From NCBI GenBank assembly GCA_964645915.1, contig CAZYDH010000006.1, forward strand, positions 1 through 64,000: a stretch of 64,000 nt of DNA. Direction: 5' to 3'. Below, piece after piece: positions 7,824 to 16,250 of this stretch. Position 1 is the stretch's first letter; the number at the start of each line of letters is the position of its first letter. The position numbers and the translations under genes are program-made. The stretch is from JACNKV01 sp964645915. GTDB taxonomy: Bacteria > Fidelibacterota > Marinisomatia > Marinisomatales > JACNKV01. A model generated the notes under the pieces. It searched no databases and was not told the DNA's origin. It saw nothing but the letters and a program-made list of their open reading frames with translations.

Positions 7824-9947
7824 CTAGTTTGTATTCATTTTTATTCCGATGTACCATTCACGACCCGGCATAGGACCCCACGTTTCATCATAAACGTCGG
7901 TGATGTTTTTTATTCCGGTATTTAATTCAAATAAATTCATTACCGGGATGCTAAAATTTGTATGAAATAGCGTATAATCATCTATCCATTCTTCAACGAA
8001 CTCACCTTCAATAACTCCTTCTTCACCATAATATCTTTGTCCAATATGTTGTGCACGGATATTCCAAGAGATATTATAAGGGAGTTTAATCTCGACAGTT
8101 TGATTTAATTTATGTTTAGCCTTTAAATTGATCGGACTTTCATTATCAACATCCCAAGAGTCCAAATATCCATACCCCACTGACCATTCTACGTTTGAGG
8201 TTATAAACCATTTTAAATCTAGATCCATCCCCATTGTTCGAGCACGTTTTAGATTTGCTGTTTCCCATAAATGAAGATTTGTTTCTTCTTCAACTCCAGC
8301 GGAAACATAATCTATTAAATTATGAATTTGATTGTGGAAAAAACTAATTCTACCATGATATGACCCGGAATTCCAACGTTCTATATCTAATGAGAAACTA
8401 GAAGAAATTTCAGGTTTTAAATCCGGACTCCCAAAAATATGATACCCTGCTTGAATTATCTGAAAATCCAAATATAATTCTTTAAAACTTGGAGCTCTAA
8501 ACCCGCGTCCATATGAAAATCTGACCCGAGAAACCAATCCTGGTTTATACATTAAAGCGATTTTTGGTGAGTAATGCAATCCATATTGAGAATGATTGTC
8601 TATACGAATTCCGGTTAAGAGTGTATATTTATCATTGATTTCCCAACCATCCTGCCCAAATAAATACAACAAATTAGATTCAGAAGAACCACTTGTAATT
8701 CTATCCGATTGAATGGATTCATTTACAATTCCAAAACCACCATTTAATTGATGGTTTTTATAAGGGGATTGAAAAAGCAAATCAACGTGAGAACGATCAT
8801 CAATTGTACGATCGCTTTTTCGTTTATACCCTGACACAACAACAAATTGCTCATATAAATGGTTGTAATGGGAGACTTCCACGCTGGGCTTGAAAACAAA
8901 CTCACCTTTTTGTAAATCCATTTCGATACGATTTAAGAATCGTCTATTATCAACTATATCTTCAAATACATTTTCTACATTTAGAATTTGATCTTCAATA
9001 AATGAGTCATTAATCAGTCTTAGTTTTAAATTAGAAAGTAATTGACCATCAATCTGGAAACCCACATTAACTTTATTGTATTTACTTCCGTCTTCCCATA
9101 AACTATTTCCATTTACTGCATCCCCGCCATACATTCTGAGCCCCGCATGAAATTTAGATAACCAATTACCTAATCCACCGGTTAAAGATAGATTCCCATT
9201 TATTCGATTAAAACTTCCGATGTCACCATAAATAGACGATGTAAATTCTTTTTCAGGTTGCTTAGTAATAATATTCACTACACCGCCCATGGCTTCACTT
9301 CCGTAAATGGCGGAGGCTGCACCTTTTACAATTTCAATACGTTCTATCTGGTCAACAGCAATTTGGGATATATCCAGCTGACCATTAGTTCTTCCGATCA
9401 TTCTCATTCCATCGATCATAACCAAAATATGATCAGCATCAAAACCACCAATCTCGACTCCGGTTCCAAATTGATTTTCTACGACAGCGATCCCCGTAAT
9501 TTCACTTAATACACTTGATACGTCTTGTGCTCCCATCCTTTGCAACTTTTCACCCTTGATCACTTGAGTTGTGATGGGAACATCTTTTAAATATCGCTCT
9601 GTTCGTGTCCCGGTAACCACAATAGAGGACATTTCAATTAATTCTTTTTTTAATCCAAGCTCCAAAGGAACTTTGATCGGAAATTTAACGTCTTGTTTCA
9701 AGGTTTGATATCCGATAACCGATACGACCAAAGTGGCAGATTGAAATGGAACTTTATCCATTTTGAAATATCCGGAAACATCAGAGACACACCCAATATC
9801 CGTTTGATGGAAATATATATTTGCAAATGAAAGAGGATCGCCGGTATCCGCATCAAATATTTTTCCGTCAATTAAATAACTTTCCGCAAAAAGTAATATT
9901 GGAGAAAACCCAATAACTAATTTTGTAAATGGTTTCAAATTAATCAT
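7824..9947 (-). CDS. TonB-dependent outer-membrane receptor
   Basis: A 707-residue active transporter that brings an unknown ligand across the outer membrane using TonB energy. After a signal peptide (LVIGFSPILLFAES) comes a carboxypeptidase-like regulatory domain (about 20-105, with DADTGDPLSFANIYF and VIGYQTLK). The plug domain follows (about 107-225, with SSIVVTGTRTER as probable TonB box region and ERIEIVKGAASAIYGSEAMGGVVNI), then a 22-strand-type barrel to the end. The ATG at 9947 is preferred over an upstream in-frame ATG that would run into the TetR gene. Start and TetR stop overlap by eight bases, so translation is probably coupled. Plug features fit cobalamin or iron-chelate receptors, but the ligand is not decided. 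Confidence 0.92.
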   Translation of the reverse strand: MINLKPFTKLVIGFSPILLFAESYLIDGKIFDADTGDPLSFANIYFHQTDIGCVSDVSGYFKMDKVPFQSATLVVSVIGYQTLKQDVKFPIKVPLELGLKKELIEMSSIVVTGTRTERYLKDVPITTQVIKGEKLQRMGAQDVSSVLSEITGIAVVENQFGTGVEIGGFDADHILVMIDGMRMIGRTNGQLDISQIAVDQIERIEIVKGAASAIYGSEAMGGVVNIITKQPEKEFTSSIYGDIGSFNRINGNLSLTGGLGNWLSKFHAGLRMYGGDAVNGNSLWEDGSKYNKVNVGFQIDGQLLSNLKLRLINDSFIEDQILNVENVFEDIVDNRRFLNRIEMDLQKGEFVFKPSVEVSHYNHLYEQFVVVSGYKRKSDRTIDDRSHVDLLFQSPYKNHQLNGGFGIVNESIQSDRITSGSSESNLLYLFGQDGWEINDKYTLLTGIRIDNHSQYGLHYSPKIALMYKPGLVSRVRFSYGRGFRAPSFKELYLDFQIIQAGYHIFGSPDLKPEISSSFSLDIERWNSGSYHGRISFFHNQIHNLIDYVSAGVEEETNLHLWETANLKRARTMGMDLDLKWFITSNVEWSVGYGYLDSWDVDNESPINLKAKHKLNQTVEIKLPYNISWNIRAQHIGQRYYGEEGVIEGEFVEEWIDDYTLFHTNFSIPVMNLFELNTGIKNITDVYDETWGPMPGREWYIGIKMNTN

Positions 9948-10533
9948 GGGTTTTAATAAATGTTTCGAGAAATTCTTCAATTTCAGTTTCTGATATGCTA
10001 TCTCGTTTTGATCCCCAAAATACCATTCCATGAAAAACCCCTCCGAGGGCTTTGAGGACTAACCGACTGTCCATCTTTGGGAACTCATTTTTCGACATAG
10101 CATCTTCTATTAATTTTAGAAGGGTATTATAAAGTTTCTCCTGATAGGGCTTCCAACTTGGTTTCTGATCTTGGGAAGCAGGTAGAGATTGGGGAGCAAA
10201 AAATAAGAACTCGTAAAGAGGCCTATCTTTATTCACCAATTCAGCGATGGCTTTCAAAATAGAAACAAATGTTTCTCGAGGAGAGTCCGATTCAAATAAA
10301 TAATCTTCAACCTCTTCCCATAAGGACTGCCAGCCTTCAAGTAAAATTGTGTTGAATATCTCTTCTTTGGATTTAAAATAATAATAAAGCGTTGCCTTCC
10401 CAAAATCAGCTTGAGTGGCAATCTCATCCATCGTGGCGTGTTCTAAACCTTTTTCTTTGAAAATAGATAAAGCGCTTTGAATGATCAGCTTTTTCCGTGC
10501 TTCTTTTTCAGCTTTCTTTCTATCAGTTGTCAT
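9940..10533 (-). CDS. TetR/AcrR-family regulator of the TonB receptor locus
   Basis: A 197-residue one-component repressor type. The N-terminal helix-turn-helix is clear: ALSIFKEKGLEHATMDEIA then KATLYYYFKSKEEIF, the TetR signature. The C-terminal half is the ligand-binding, dimerising helix bundle; its ligand is unknown. It overlaps the receptor gene by eight bases, so it is transcribed with its likely target. A near-consensus promoter and a 7-base inverted repeat upstream point to autoregulation, which would control the receptor and lipoprotein too. Confidence 0.93.
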   Translation of the reverse strand: MTTDRKKAEKEARKKLIIQSALSIFKEKGLEHATMDEIATQADFGKATLYYYFKSKEEIFNTILLEGWQSLWEEVEDYLFESDSPRETFVSILKAIAELVNKDRPLYEFLFFAPQSLPASQDQKPSWKPYQEKLYNTLLKLIEDAMSKNEFPKMDSRLVLKALGGVFHGMVFWGSKRDSISETEIEEFLETFIKTHD

Positions 10534-10557
10534 CTTGTTTTCGATCTATAAGTTTGT

Positions 10558-10606
10558 TTTTCGAATCACTGGTCGAAAATTATAATAAACAAATCACACT
10601 AATCAA
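10558..10606 (-). promoter_or_regulatory. Promoter and operator of the TetR-TonB receptor operon
   Basis: On the minus strand a -35 TTGATT (10601-10606), a 16-base spacer and a perfect -10 TATAAT (10579-10584). Directly downstream lies the inverted repeat TTTTCGA-N8-TCGAAAA (10558-10579), overlapping the -10 by one base and covering the expected transcription start. The TetR start codon is 24 bases further on. Arrangement is that of an autorepressed promoter. Confidence 0.72.
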
Positions 10607-10621
10607 CATTATTTTATGTTT

Positions 10622-10646
10622 TATCGTATTTTTTTAGTCTACGATA
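10622..10646. repeat. Inverted repeat between two minus-strand genes
   Basis: TATCGTA (10622-10628) and TACGATA (10640-10646) are perfect 7-base arms around an 11-base spacer. It lies just past the stop of the membrane protein gene at 10653 and upstream of the TetR promoter. It could be a weak terminator or a second regulator site; the sequence does not decide. Confidence 0.35.
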
Positions 10647-10652
10647 CGACTG

Positions 10653-10988
10653 TTATTTATAATCAGAAACAATAGATTTTGAATTTAACAAATAGACTGA
10701 CCAAAAACAGAATATCGAAACAAATCCTATTATCATCATTAATCTAATCCATGAATCTCCGGACTCCATCCTCTGTAGAATATAGGAGTATGCTGTTCGT
10801 ATCCATTCAAACCCCGCAAGGACCATAATCGCTTGGATAATTCGTACGGATATTCTTTTTTTATAAAGAAGTATAAATGGAATGGCTAACACAACCAAGG
10901 ATAATATCAAAGGGATACCGGCTCGGGAGCAATGAGCAGCCAGTGTTATGAAATTGATTCCAATTAAGAAATACATGAATTTTTTCAT
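10653..10988 (-). CDS. Small membrane protein of unknown function
   Basis: A 111-residue protein with about four hydrophobic segments (roughly 4-17, 22-40, 50-63 and 82-100) and no recognisable catalytic motif. It has a GGAG ribosome binding site and follows the larger membrane protein at 11003 by 14 bases, so they are probably expressed together and may interact. I do not recognise the family. Confidence 0.65.
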   Translation of the reverse strand: MKKFMYFLIGINFITLAAHCSRAGIPLILSLVVLAIPFILLYKKRISVRIIQAIMVLAGFEWIRTAYSYILQRMESGDSWIRLMMIIGFVSIFCFWSVYLLNSKSIVSDYK

Positions 10989-11002
10989 TTTTATCTCCTG
11001 CT

Positions 11003-11815
11003 TTATTGAACTTGCTCTAATGTAGTAAAGTCTAGCTCTGATCCTAGTACGCTATGCGGAATGAGATAAACCAACAATTGAACAATTGCTGCAGTGAGTA
11101 CCCATTTCCATGCGGTTTTCGGAGATTTCTTCAATCGCCAAATCGCCAGAATCCACATGATAAATGCGACGGCAGATTTATTATCGGTCAAGTCATGTCC
11201 GAAAGGCCAGCCGGTCCAATAGGCATCAAAAGCATATTTCTGCACAATTGGACCCATAACTAATCCCCCTAATCCAAGGGTTAAAATAGTAATGAATGAA
11301 TATCTGAATTGGCGTTCATATCTTGCAAGTGCTTCTATCCCGGCTCGATTCGCAAACAACATTGATGTAAACATGAGTAAAATATGAGGGATCAAAACCA
11401 AAGCAGGAACCGCTCCCTTAAATCGGATGATCACCGGTTCTTCTGTTAATTCGTATTGATTCCCAGATGAATCAATAAGTCTGATCTTGTACATAACTTT
11501 TCCTGCGGGCGGTTGTTTTGGAATAGCAAAACTTAACAATCCATTCTCATTTTGCATTGGAGCAGTTGTCCATTCATCATGACTCCGAAATCGACGAAAA
11601 TCAAACTCCCCTTTAATTTGTGTATTATTCGTTTCTATGACCATTCCTGCATCATCCGTGGAATTATGACTACGAAGGAATTTGTAATTTACCTCTTGCT
11701 CTTCTACAACCACTGATCCTTTTATTGGATATGTCGGGCCCGTTTTTCGTTGATATATCACCGCCGACAAGGTGATAAGAATTGCCAATAGCCAAAATAG
11801 TATTTGATTTTTCAT
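11003..11815 (-). CDS. Membrane protein with extracytoplasmic beta domain, unknown function
   Basis: A 270-residue protein. An N-terminal membrane anchor (about 4-20) is followed by a soluble domain (about 30-130) rich in beta strands, with FDFRRFRSHDEWTT and a late PPAGKVMYKIRLID segment like an immunoglobulin-type fold. Then come four or five hydrophobic helices (about 135-260) including a polar DAYWTGWPFGHDLTDNK loop. The ATG at 11815 was chosen because AAAGGGA lies just upstream; an in-frame TTG five codons earlier is less likely. The family is not recognised. It lies between the M28 peptidase and a small membrane protein on one likely transcript. Confidence 0.68.
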   Translation of the reverse strand: MKNQILFWLLAILITLSAVIYQRKTGPTYPIKGSVVVEEQEVNYKFLRSHNSTDDAGMVIETNNTQIKGEFDFRRFRSHDEWTTAPMQNENGLLSFAIPKQPPAGKVMYKIRLIDSSGNQYELTEEPVIIRFKGAVPALVLIPHILLMFTSMLFANRAGIEALARYERQFRYSFITILTLGLGGLVMGPIVQKYAFDAYWTGWPFGHDLTDNKSAVAFIMWILAIWRLKKSPKTAWKWVLTAAIVQLLVYLIPHSVLGSELDFTTLEQVQ

Positions 11816-11836
11816 CTTTGTCCCTTTCAAAAATTT

Positions 11837-13633
11837 TTATAATTCCACGATTACCATAACATTTTCATCTCCGCGCCGGACCGTAACCGTGATCCTTTGC
11901 CCGGGTTTAAAATCTGACAACCTGTGCATATATTCATAAATTCCGTTCACAGATTTTCCATCCATTGAAATAATCACATCTCCTTTTTCCAATCCTGCAA
12001 TATCTGCCGGTCTACCGGAAATAACTCCATCAATTCTTAGTCCGTCACTTTCAGACGATGTAACATCAGGCATAATACCTAAAGTTACTTTAAAACGCCG
12101 ACGGCTTGATTGATTAACTTTTGGGCCGGATTCCTGATAAGTCAATCGGGTCTCATTATTTGCATAGATATCCACTAAATCATAAATATAATCGAGGACG
12201 ATTTTTTGTCCCGCAAAGTTAATAAACTCGGTGTCATCTCTGGATGTATGATAATCTTCATGAATTCCGGTAAAGAAAAACAACACAGGAATATCTTCAA
12301 GATAAAAACTGGAATGGTCTGATGGTCCGACTCCTCCGGATGATAATGTTACGTTCAATCCGTGGTCCTCTGCGACTTCATTTAGTTTATCATTAAATTC
12401 AATAGCTGTTCCTGTACCACCGATCGACAACGATTTTGTCTCTTCGTTGAATCGACCGATCATATCCAAATTTATCATTAGATTTGCATTTTTTAAATTT
12501 ATCAAAGGATTACTCGTAAAATATTTTGATCCAATTACACCCATCTCTTCAGCGCTGAAAGCGATAAACAAAATGCTTCTTTTTGGCGGGTTTTTTGTCA
12601 GGCTTAATTTTTCAATAAGTTCCAATATCCCTGCGACTCCGGATGCATTGTCATCCGCACCATTGTGAACAACTAACGTATCTACTTCACGTGAACCGGA
12701 ATGCGGACCTCCAAATCCCAGATGATCATAATGAGCTCCAATAATCACATATTCGTCTTTCAATAACGGATCAGATCCGGGCAGGACTCCAACCACGTTT
12801 TGTGTTGTTACTTTTTTCTTGTAGACATTAGTCATGACGGTTGCGGAATTATCAAGGAGTACATTTTTAGGTTTATGACTTTCGATCATTGTTTTCTCAA
12901 GATCTGCGATAGTAAAATTGGTGTTGTGTAACATCTTGTCCGCAGTAGAGCGTTTAATATGGATGATCGGTATTCCTGCGTCTGATTGACCCGGAGAGTG
13001 AATTAAAGGAATCAATTCATCTTTGGTATCAAATTCTTCACCGGACACAAACATAACACCAGCTGCTTTATGATCCTTTGCAACTAACACTTTCTTTTGT
13101 AAGGAACTGTTTTGTACAAATACTTGAGAATCTGCCGGTTCACCGCGTAAGATCATTACCCATTTATCGGTCACATCTAAATCGGAGTAATCTTGCCAAG
13201 ATATGGAATCAGTTTGAACGTCCAAACCATATCCGCAAAACACGATTTCTGCGGTTAAGGTGTCATTAGACGTATAAGCTAACGGAATATAGTCTTCTTG
13301 AATGACGACAGACGTATCATTAAAGACCAATTGGTTTCTTTCTCCAAGTTCAACGTGAGTTACCACTTCAAAATATTGGTATCCATCATTTCCTAACGGA
13401 ACTATTCCCGATTTACTTAATTCTTTTTCAATATATTCAGATGCAATTTTACATCCTTCGGTTCCTGGCTTTCGTCCTTCTAACGAATCAGAAGCTAAAA
13501 ATGCAATGTGATCATGCAATTCTTTTGTTGTGATTTCAATTGGATCAATCATCATTTTATTGATCGGTGCAAAACATCCTCCTAAAATAAAAACTGCTGT
13601 AAATAGTATGAAGGTCTTCTTGTATTGTTTCAT
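11837..13633 (-). CDS. M28-family zinc aminopeptidase lipoprotein with PA and PDZ domains
   Basis: A 598-residue secreted peptidase that probably trims N-terminal residues from peptides outside the cytoplasm. The start has a signal peptide with lipobox LGGC. A protease-associated domain (about 110-250) is inserted before the catalytic core. The M28 metal site is complete: GAHYDHLG, HNGADDNASG, AFSAEEMG with the catalytic Glu-Glu, NLDMIGR, and GPSDHSSF. A C-terminal PDZ domain (about 510-598) has IDGVISGRPADIAGLEKGD. It heads the minus-strand set with two membrane proteins downstream and is divergent from the fatty-acid TetR gene. Confidence 0.93.
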   Translation of the reverse strand: MKQYKKTFILFTAVFILGGCFAPINKMMIDPIEITTKELHDHIAFLASDSLEGRKPGTEGCKIASEYIEKELSKSGIVPLGNDGYQYFEVVTHVELGERNQLVFNDTSVVIQEDYIPLAYTSNDTLTAEIVFCGYGLDVQTDSISWQDYSDLDVTDKWVMILRGEPADSQVFVQNSSLQKKVLVAKDHKAAGVMFVSGEEFDTKDELIPLIHSPGQSDAGIPIIHIKRSTADKMLHNTNFTIADLEKTMIESHKPKNVLLDNSATVMTNVYKKKVTTQNVVGVLPGSDPLLKDEYVIIGAHYDHLGFGGPHSGSREVDTLVVHNGADDNASGVAGILELIEKLSLTKNPPKRSILFIAFSAEEMGVIGSKYFTSNPLINLKNANLMINLDMIGRFNEETKSLSIGGTGTAIEFNDKLNEVAEDHGLNVTLSSGGVGPSDHSSFYLEDIPVLFFFTGIHEDYHTSRDDTEFINFAGQKIVLDYIYDLVDIYANNETRLTYQESGPKVNQSSRRRFKVTLGIMPDVTSSESDGLRIDGVISGRPADIAGLEKGDVIISMDGKSVNGIYEYMHRLSDFKPGQRITVTVRRGDENVMVIVEL

Positions 13634-13787
13634 TGTTTGTTACTCTTAATTAAGGTCGTGAATTTACATTTTTTATTCATTATTGCATTAATTTTCTTCT
13701 TAATCAGTCATTTTTAGGAAAACGGGTTTATTATCAATGAAAAATGATGAAGGAAATGCTGATTTTTAATTTAATTACATATTTTTC

Positions 13788-13833
13788 TTGTACACTAAAT
13801 ATCTTTATGCGTAAAATAGACCGACCAGTCGGT
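13788..13833 (+). promoter_or_regulatory. Promoter and TetR operator of the beta-oxidation cluster
   Basis: A -35 TTGTAC (13788-13793), an 18-base spacer and a -10 TAAAAT (13812-13817). Two bases later lies the palindrome ACCGAC-CA-GTCGGT (13820-13833), covering the expected transcription start and ending 11 bases before the ATG of the TetR gene. The palindrome is of the type bound by TetR-family fatty-acid regulators. It implies that the regulator represses its own gene and the fad genes behind it. Confidence 0.8.
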
Positions 13834-13844
13834 TTAGTTTGCAA

Positions 13845-14444
13845 ATGAATCAAGAAAAACAGCAAAAACGAAAAGAACAAATTCTACACGCCGCCATGCG
13901 TGTTCTTGTTCAAAAAGGCTATGATAATAGTCGAATTGATGATATCGTAAAAGAATCCGGATTAAGTAAGGGAGCTATTTACTGGTATTACAGTTCAAAA
14001 AAAATAGTTTATCTTGATCTGGTGGATTACTGGGTCGAGCGATACAGTGCCACTCTAAACCATATTGTCGAAGGGGAGCGAACCGCGACAGATGAGTTGA
14101 AGGATCTTTTCCAGTTTTTTATTTCTCAATATGAATCAGATCCGGTTGTATTTAAAGCGCTATTGGAGTTTTGGTCTTTAGCCAGCAGGGATGAAGACTT
14201 TAAAAATAAACTTCAAGTTGTCTATTCTGAATTTCTTCATCTGGTTAAAAAAATTCTTGAACTTGGGAAAAAAACAGGTGAGTTCAAGAATATTGACATT
14301 ACAACCACTGCTTTATCGATCATGATCAATATAGAAGGTATGATCTGGTTTACATTATTTGAGACCAATGGTCTTACTCCAAGACAATATATTCAAACTA
14401 TTACTGATTTTATTTTAGCCGGACTGATAAAAAAGTCTAAATAA
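13845..14444 (+). CDS. TetR-family regulator of the fatty-acid oxidation cluster
   Basis: A 199-residue TetR regulator with helix-turn-helix KGYDNSRIDDIV and SKGAIYWYYSSKKIVYLDLV (in two parts, residues about 24-60). The C-terminal ligand domain probably senses an acyl-CoA, judged only from the downstream fad genes. The ATG at 13845 is used; a TTG two codons earlier is in frame but needless. There is no clear Shine-Dalgarno site. It stands 17 bases before the first acyl-CoA dehydrogenase and has a perfect operator-like palindrome at its own promoter. Confidence 0.93.
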   Translation: MNQEKQQKRKEQILHAAMRVLVQKGYDNSRIDDIVKESGLSKGAIYWYYSSKKIVYLDLVDYWVERYSATLNHIVEGERTATDELKDLFQFFISQYESDPVVFKALLEFWSLASRDEDFKNKLQVVYSEFLHLVKKILELGKKTGEFKNIDITTTALSIMINIEGMIWFTLFETNGLTPRQYIQTITDFILAGLIKKSK

Positions 14445-14461
14445 TACAAGGAATCACCATA

Positions 14462-16240
14462 ATGGATAATAAGAACATTCAAACGGGTGGACGGTTTTTA
14501 ATCACTCCAATTTCTGATGCCGAAGTGTTTTCAAGAGAATCATTCTCCGAAGAGCATCAAGACATTGAAATGATGGTTAAAGAATTTGCCCGAGATCGGA
14601 TTCTTGCAAATAAAGATGAGATTGAAAAATTTAATAAGGAACTCAGTCTCCAGTTGATGGAGGAGTTGGGAGAACTCGGTTTAGTCGGTCTGGATGTCCC
14701 TGAAAAATACGGTGGAATGGAAATGGATAAAATTACTTCCGCCATTGTTGCTGAAGCTCTATCCACCGGATTTTGTGCCTCATTTACTGCCACCTATTCT
14801 GCCAACACTGGAATCGGGACTCTTCCCATTGTTTGGTTTGGTACCGAAGAACAAAAAGCAAAATACTTACCAAACTTGGTAGCCGGTAAATGGCTGGGAG
14901 CATATGGACTAACAGAACCATCAGCAGGATCAGATGCACTATCCGGAAAAACCAAAGCTGTCCTTACTGAAGATGGTAAACACTATATATTAAATGGAGA
15001 AAAGGTCTTTATTACCAATGGATCTTGGGCAGAAGTATTTACCGTATTTGCCCAGGTTGACGGCAATAAATTCACTGCCTTTTTGGTTGACAGAGACACA
15101 CCCGGATTCGAGATTGGCGCTGAAGAAAAGAAGATGGGGATGAAAGGATCATCTACGACTTCACTTACGTTTACCGATTGTAAAATTCCCGTAGAAAACA
15201 TTCTTTATAAAGTTGGGAAAGGTGCTAAAATTGCTTTCAATGCATTAAATCTCGGACGATTTAAACTGGCTGCTGCTGATCTTGGTGGATGTAAAGAAGT
15301 CATCACTTCTGCTATTCAATATGCACTGGAACGCAGGCAGTTTGGTCAACCCATCGCTCATTTTGATGCCATCCGTGGAAAAGTTGCGGATATGATCGTT
15401 AGAACATATGCAGCGGATACAATGATTTACAGAACGATCGGGATGGTCCAAGATGAAATAAATACAATTGATAAAGCCGATCCTGAATATCACATTCACG
15501 TTGGTGAGGCAATGGAAAAATATGCGATCGAACTTTCAATGACAAAAGTTTTCGGAAGTGAATCGTTTTTCCTTTGTACCGACACAGGAATTCAAATCCT
15601 TGGAGGATACGGATTCATCGAGGAATACAATATTGCAGGAGCATTCAGAGATACACGCATTGATCGTATTTGGGAAGGAACCAACGAAATCAATCGGCAA
15701 ATTATTACCGGTTACATGATGAAAAAAACCTTATTGGAAGAACTGGGTATACGGGATGCCACTCTTTACATAGATGATTTTCTTGCGACAGAACCTCCAA
15801 AAGACGATGGTCTATTGGATTGTGAAGCCGATGCGATTGAAACCGGCAAACGTCTGGCCCTTTACCTTTTCCATGAAGCACTTTGTGAGTACGGACAGGA
15901 TCTGAAACACGAACAGCAACTAACAGAAATCCTTGCAGACATTTTTACGGATATTTTCACGGCCGAAAGTGTCGTAAAACGAGCTCAAGACGGAATTGAA
16001 TCAGGGAAATCTGACAAAACAGCGGTTAAAATCGCAAAAGTATATTCCGCAGAAATGATCATTCGACTTCTGAACAAAGCCTTAACCGGATTAAATGGAA
16101 TTTACAAAGGACATTTATCCGAAGATATGATCGATCATTTACGAAAATTCCAGGCGAGAATGTTACTCAACACCGATATCATCGGATTAAAACGAGATAT
16201 CGCTGAGCACGCCTATTTGAAAAAAAACTATCCATATTAG
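14462..16240 (+). CDS. fadE: Acyl-CoA dehydrogenase, FadE type of B. subtilis
   Basis: FAD enzyme for the first step of beta-oxidation, making trans-2-enoyl-CoA. At 592 residues it has the length of Bacillus FadE and very-long-chain dehydrogenases, with an extra C-terminal helical domain (about 430-592). Visible motifs are YGLTEPSAGSDA (flavin/substrate loop, about 149-160), VFITNGSWAEVF, ERRQFGQPI and RIWEGTNEINRQ, where the Glu is the catalytic base. AAGGAAT precedes the start. It is first of three structural genes (fadE, fadA, fadN), the same set as the B. subtilis fadNAE operon in another order. Confidence 0.94.
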   Translation: MDNKNIQTGGRFLITPISDAEVFSRESFSEEHQDIEMMVKEFARDRILANKDEIEKFNKELSLQLMEELGELGLVGLDVPEKYGGMEMDKITSAIVAEALSTGFCASFTATYSANTGIGTLPIVWFGTEEQKAKYLPNLVAGKWLGAYGLTEPSAGSDALSGKTKAVLTEDGKHYILNGEKVFITNGSWAEVFTVFAQVDGNKFTAFLVDRDTPGFEIGAEEKKMGMKGSSTTSLTFTDCKIPVENILYKVGKGAKIAFNALNLGRFKLAAADLGGCKEVITSAIQYALERRQFGQPIAHFDAIRGKVADMIVRTYAADTMIYRTIGMVQDEINTIDKADPEYHIHVGEAMEKYAIELSMTKVFGSESFFLCTDTGIQILGGYGFIEEYNIAGAFRDTRIDRIWEGTNEINRQIITGYMMKKTLLEELGIRDATLYIDDFLATEPPKDDGLLDCEADAIETGKRLALYLFHEALCEYGQDLKHEQQLTEILADIFTDIFTAESVVKRAQDGIESGKSDKTAVKIAKVYSAEMIIRLLNKALTGLNGIYKGHLSEDMIDHLRKFQARMLLNTDIIGLKRDIAEHAYLKKNYPY

Positions 16241-16250
16241 GAGAATCTCA

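Noticed and set aside
7824..10031. Longer TonB receptor start at 10031
   Set aside because: The extra 28 residues lie inside the TetR gene and precede the signal peptide; the ATG at 9947 gives a proper signal sequence and an overlap typical of coupled genes.
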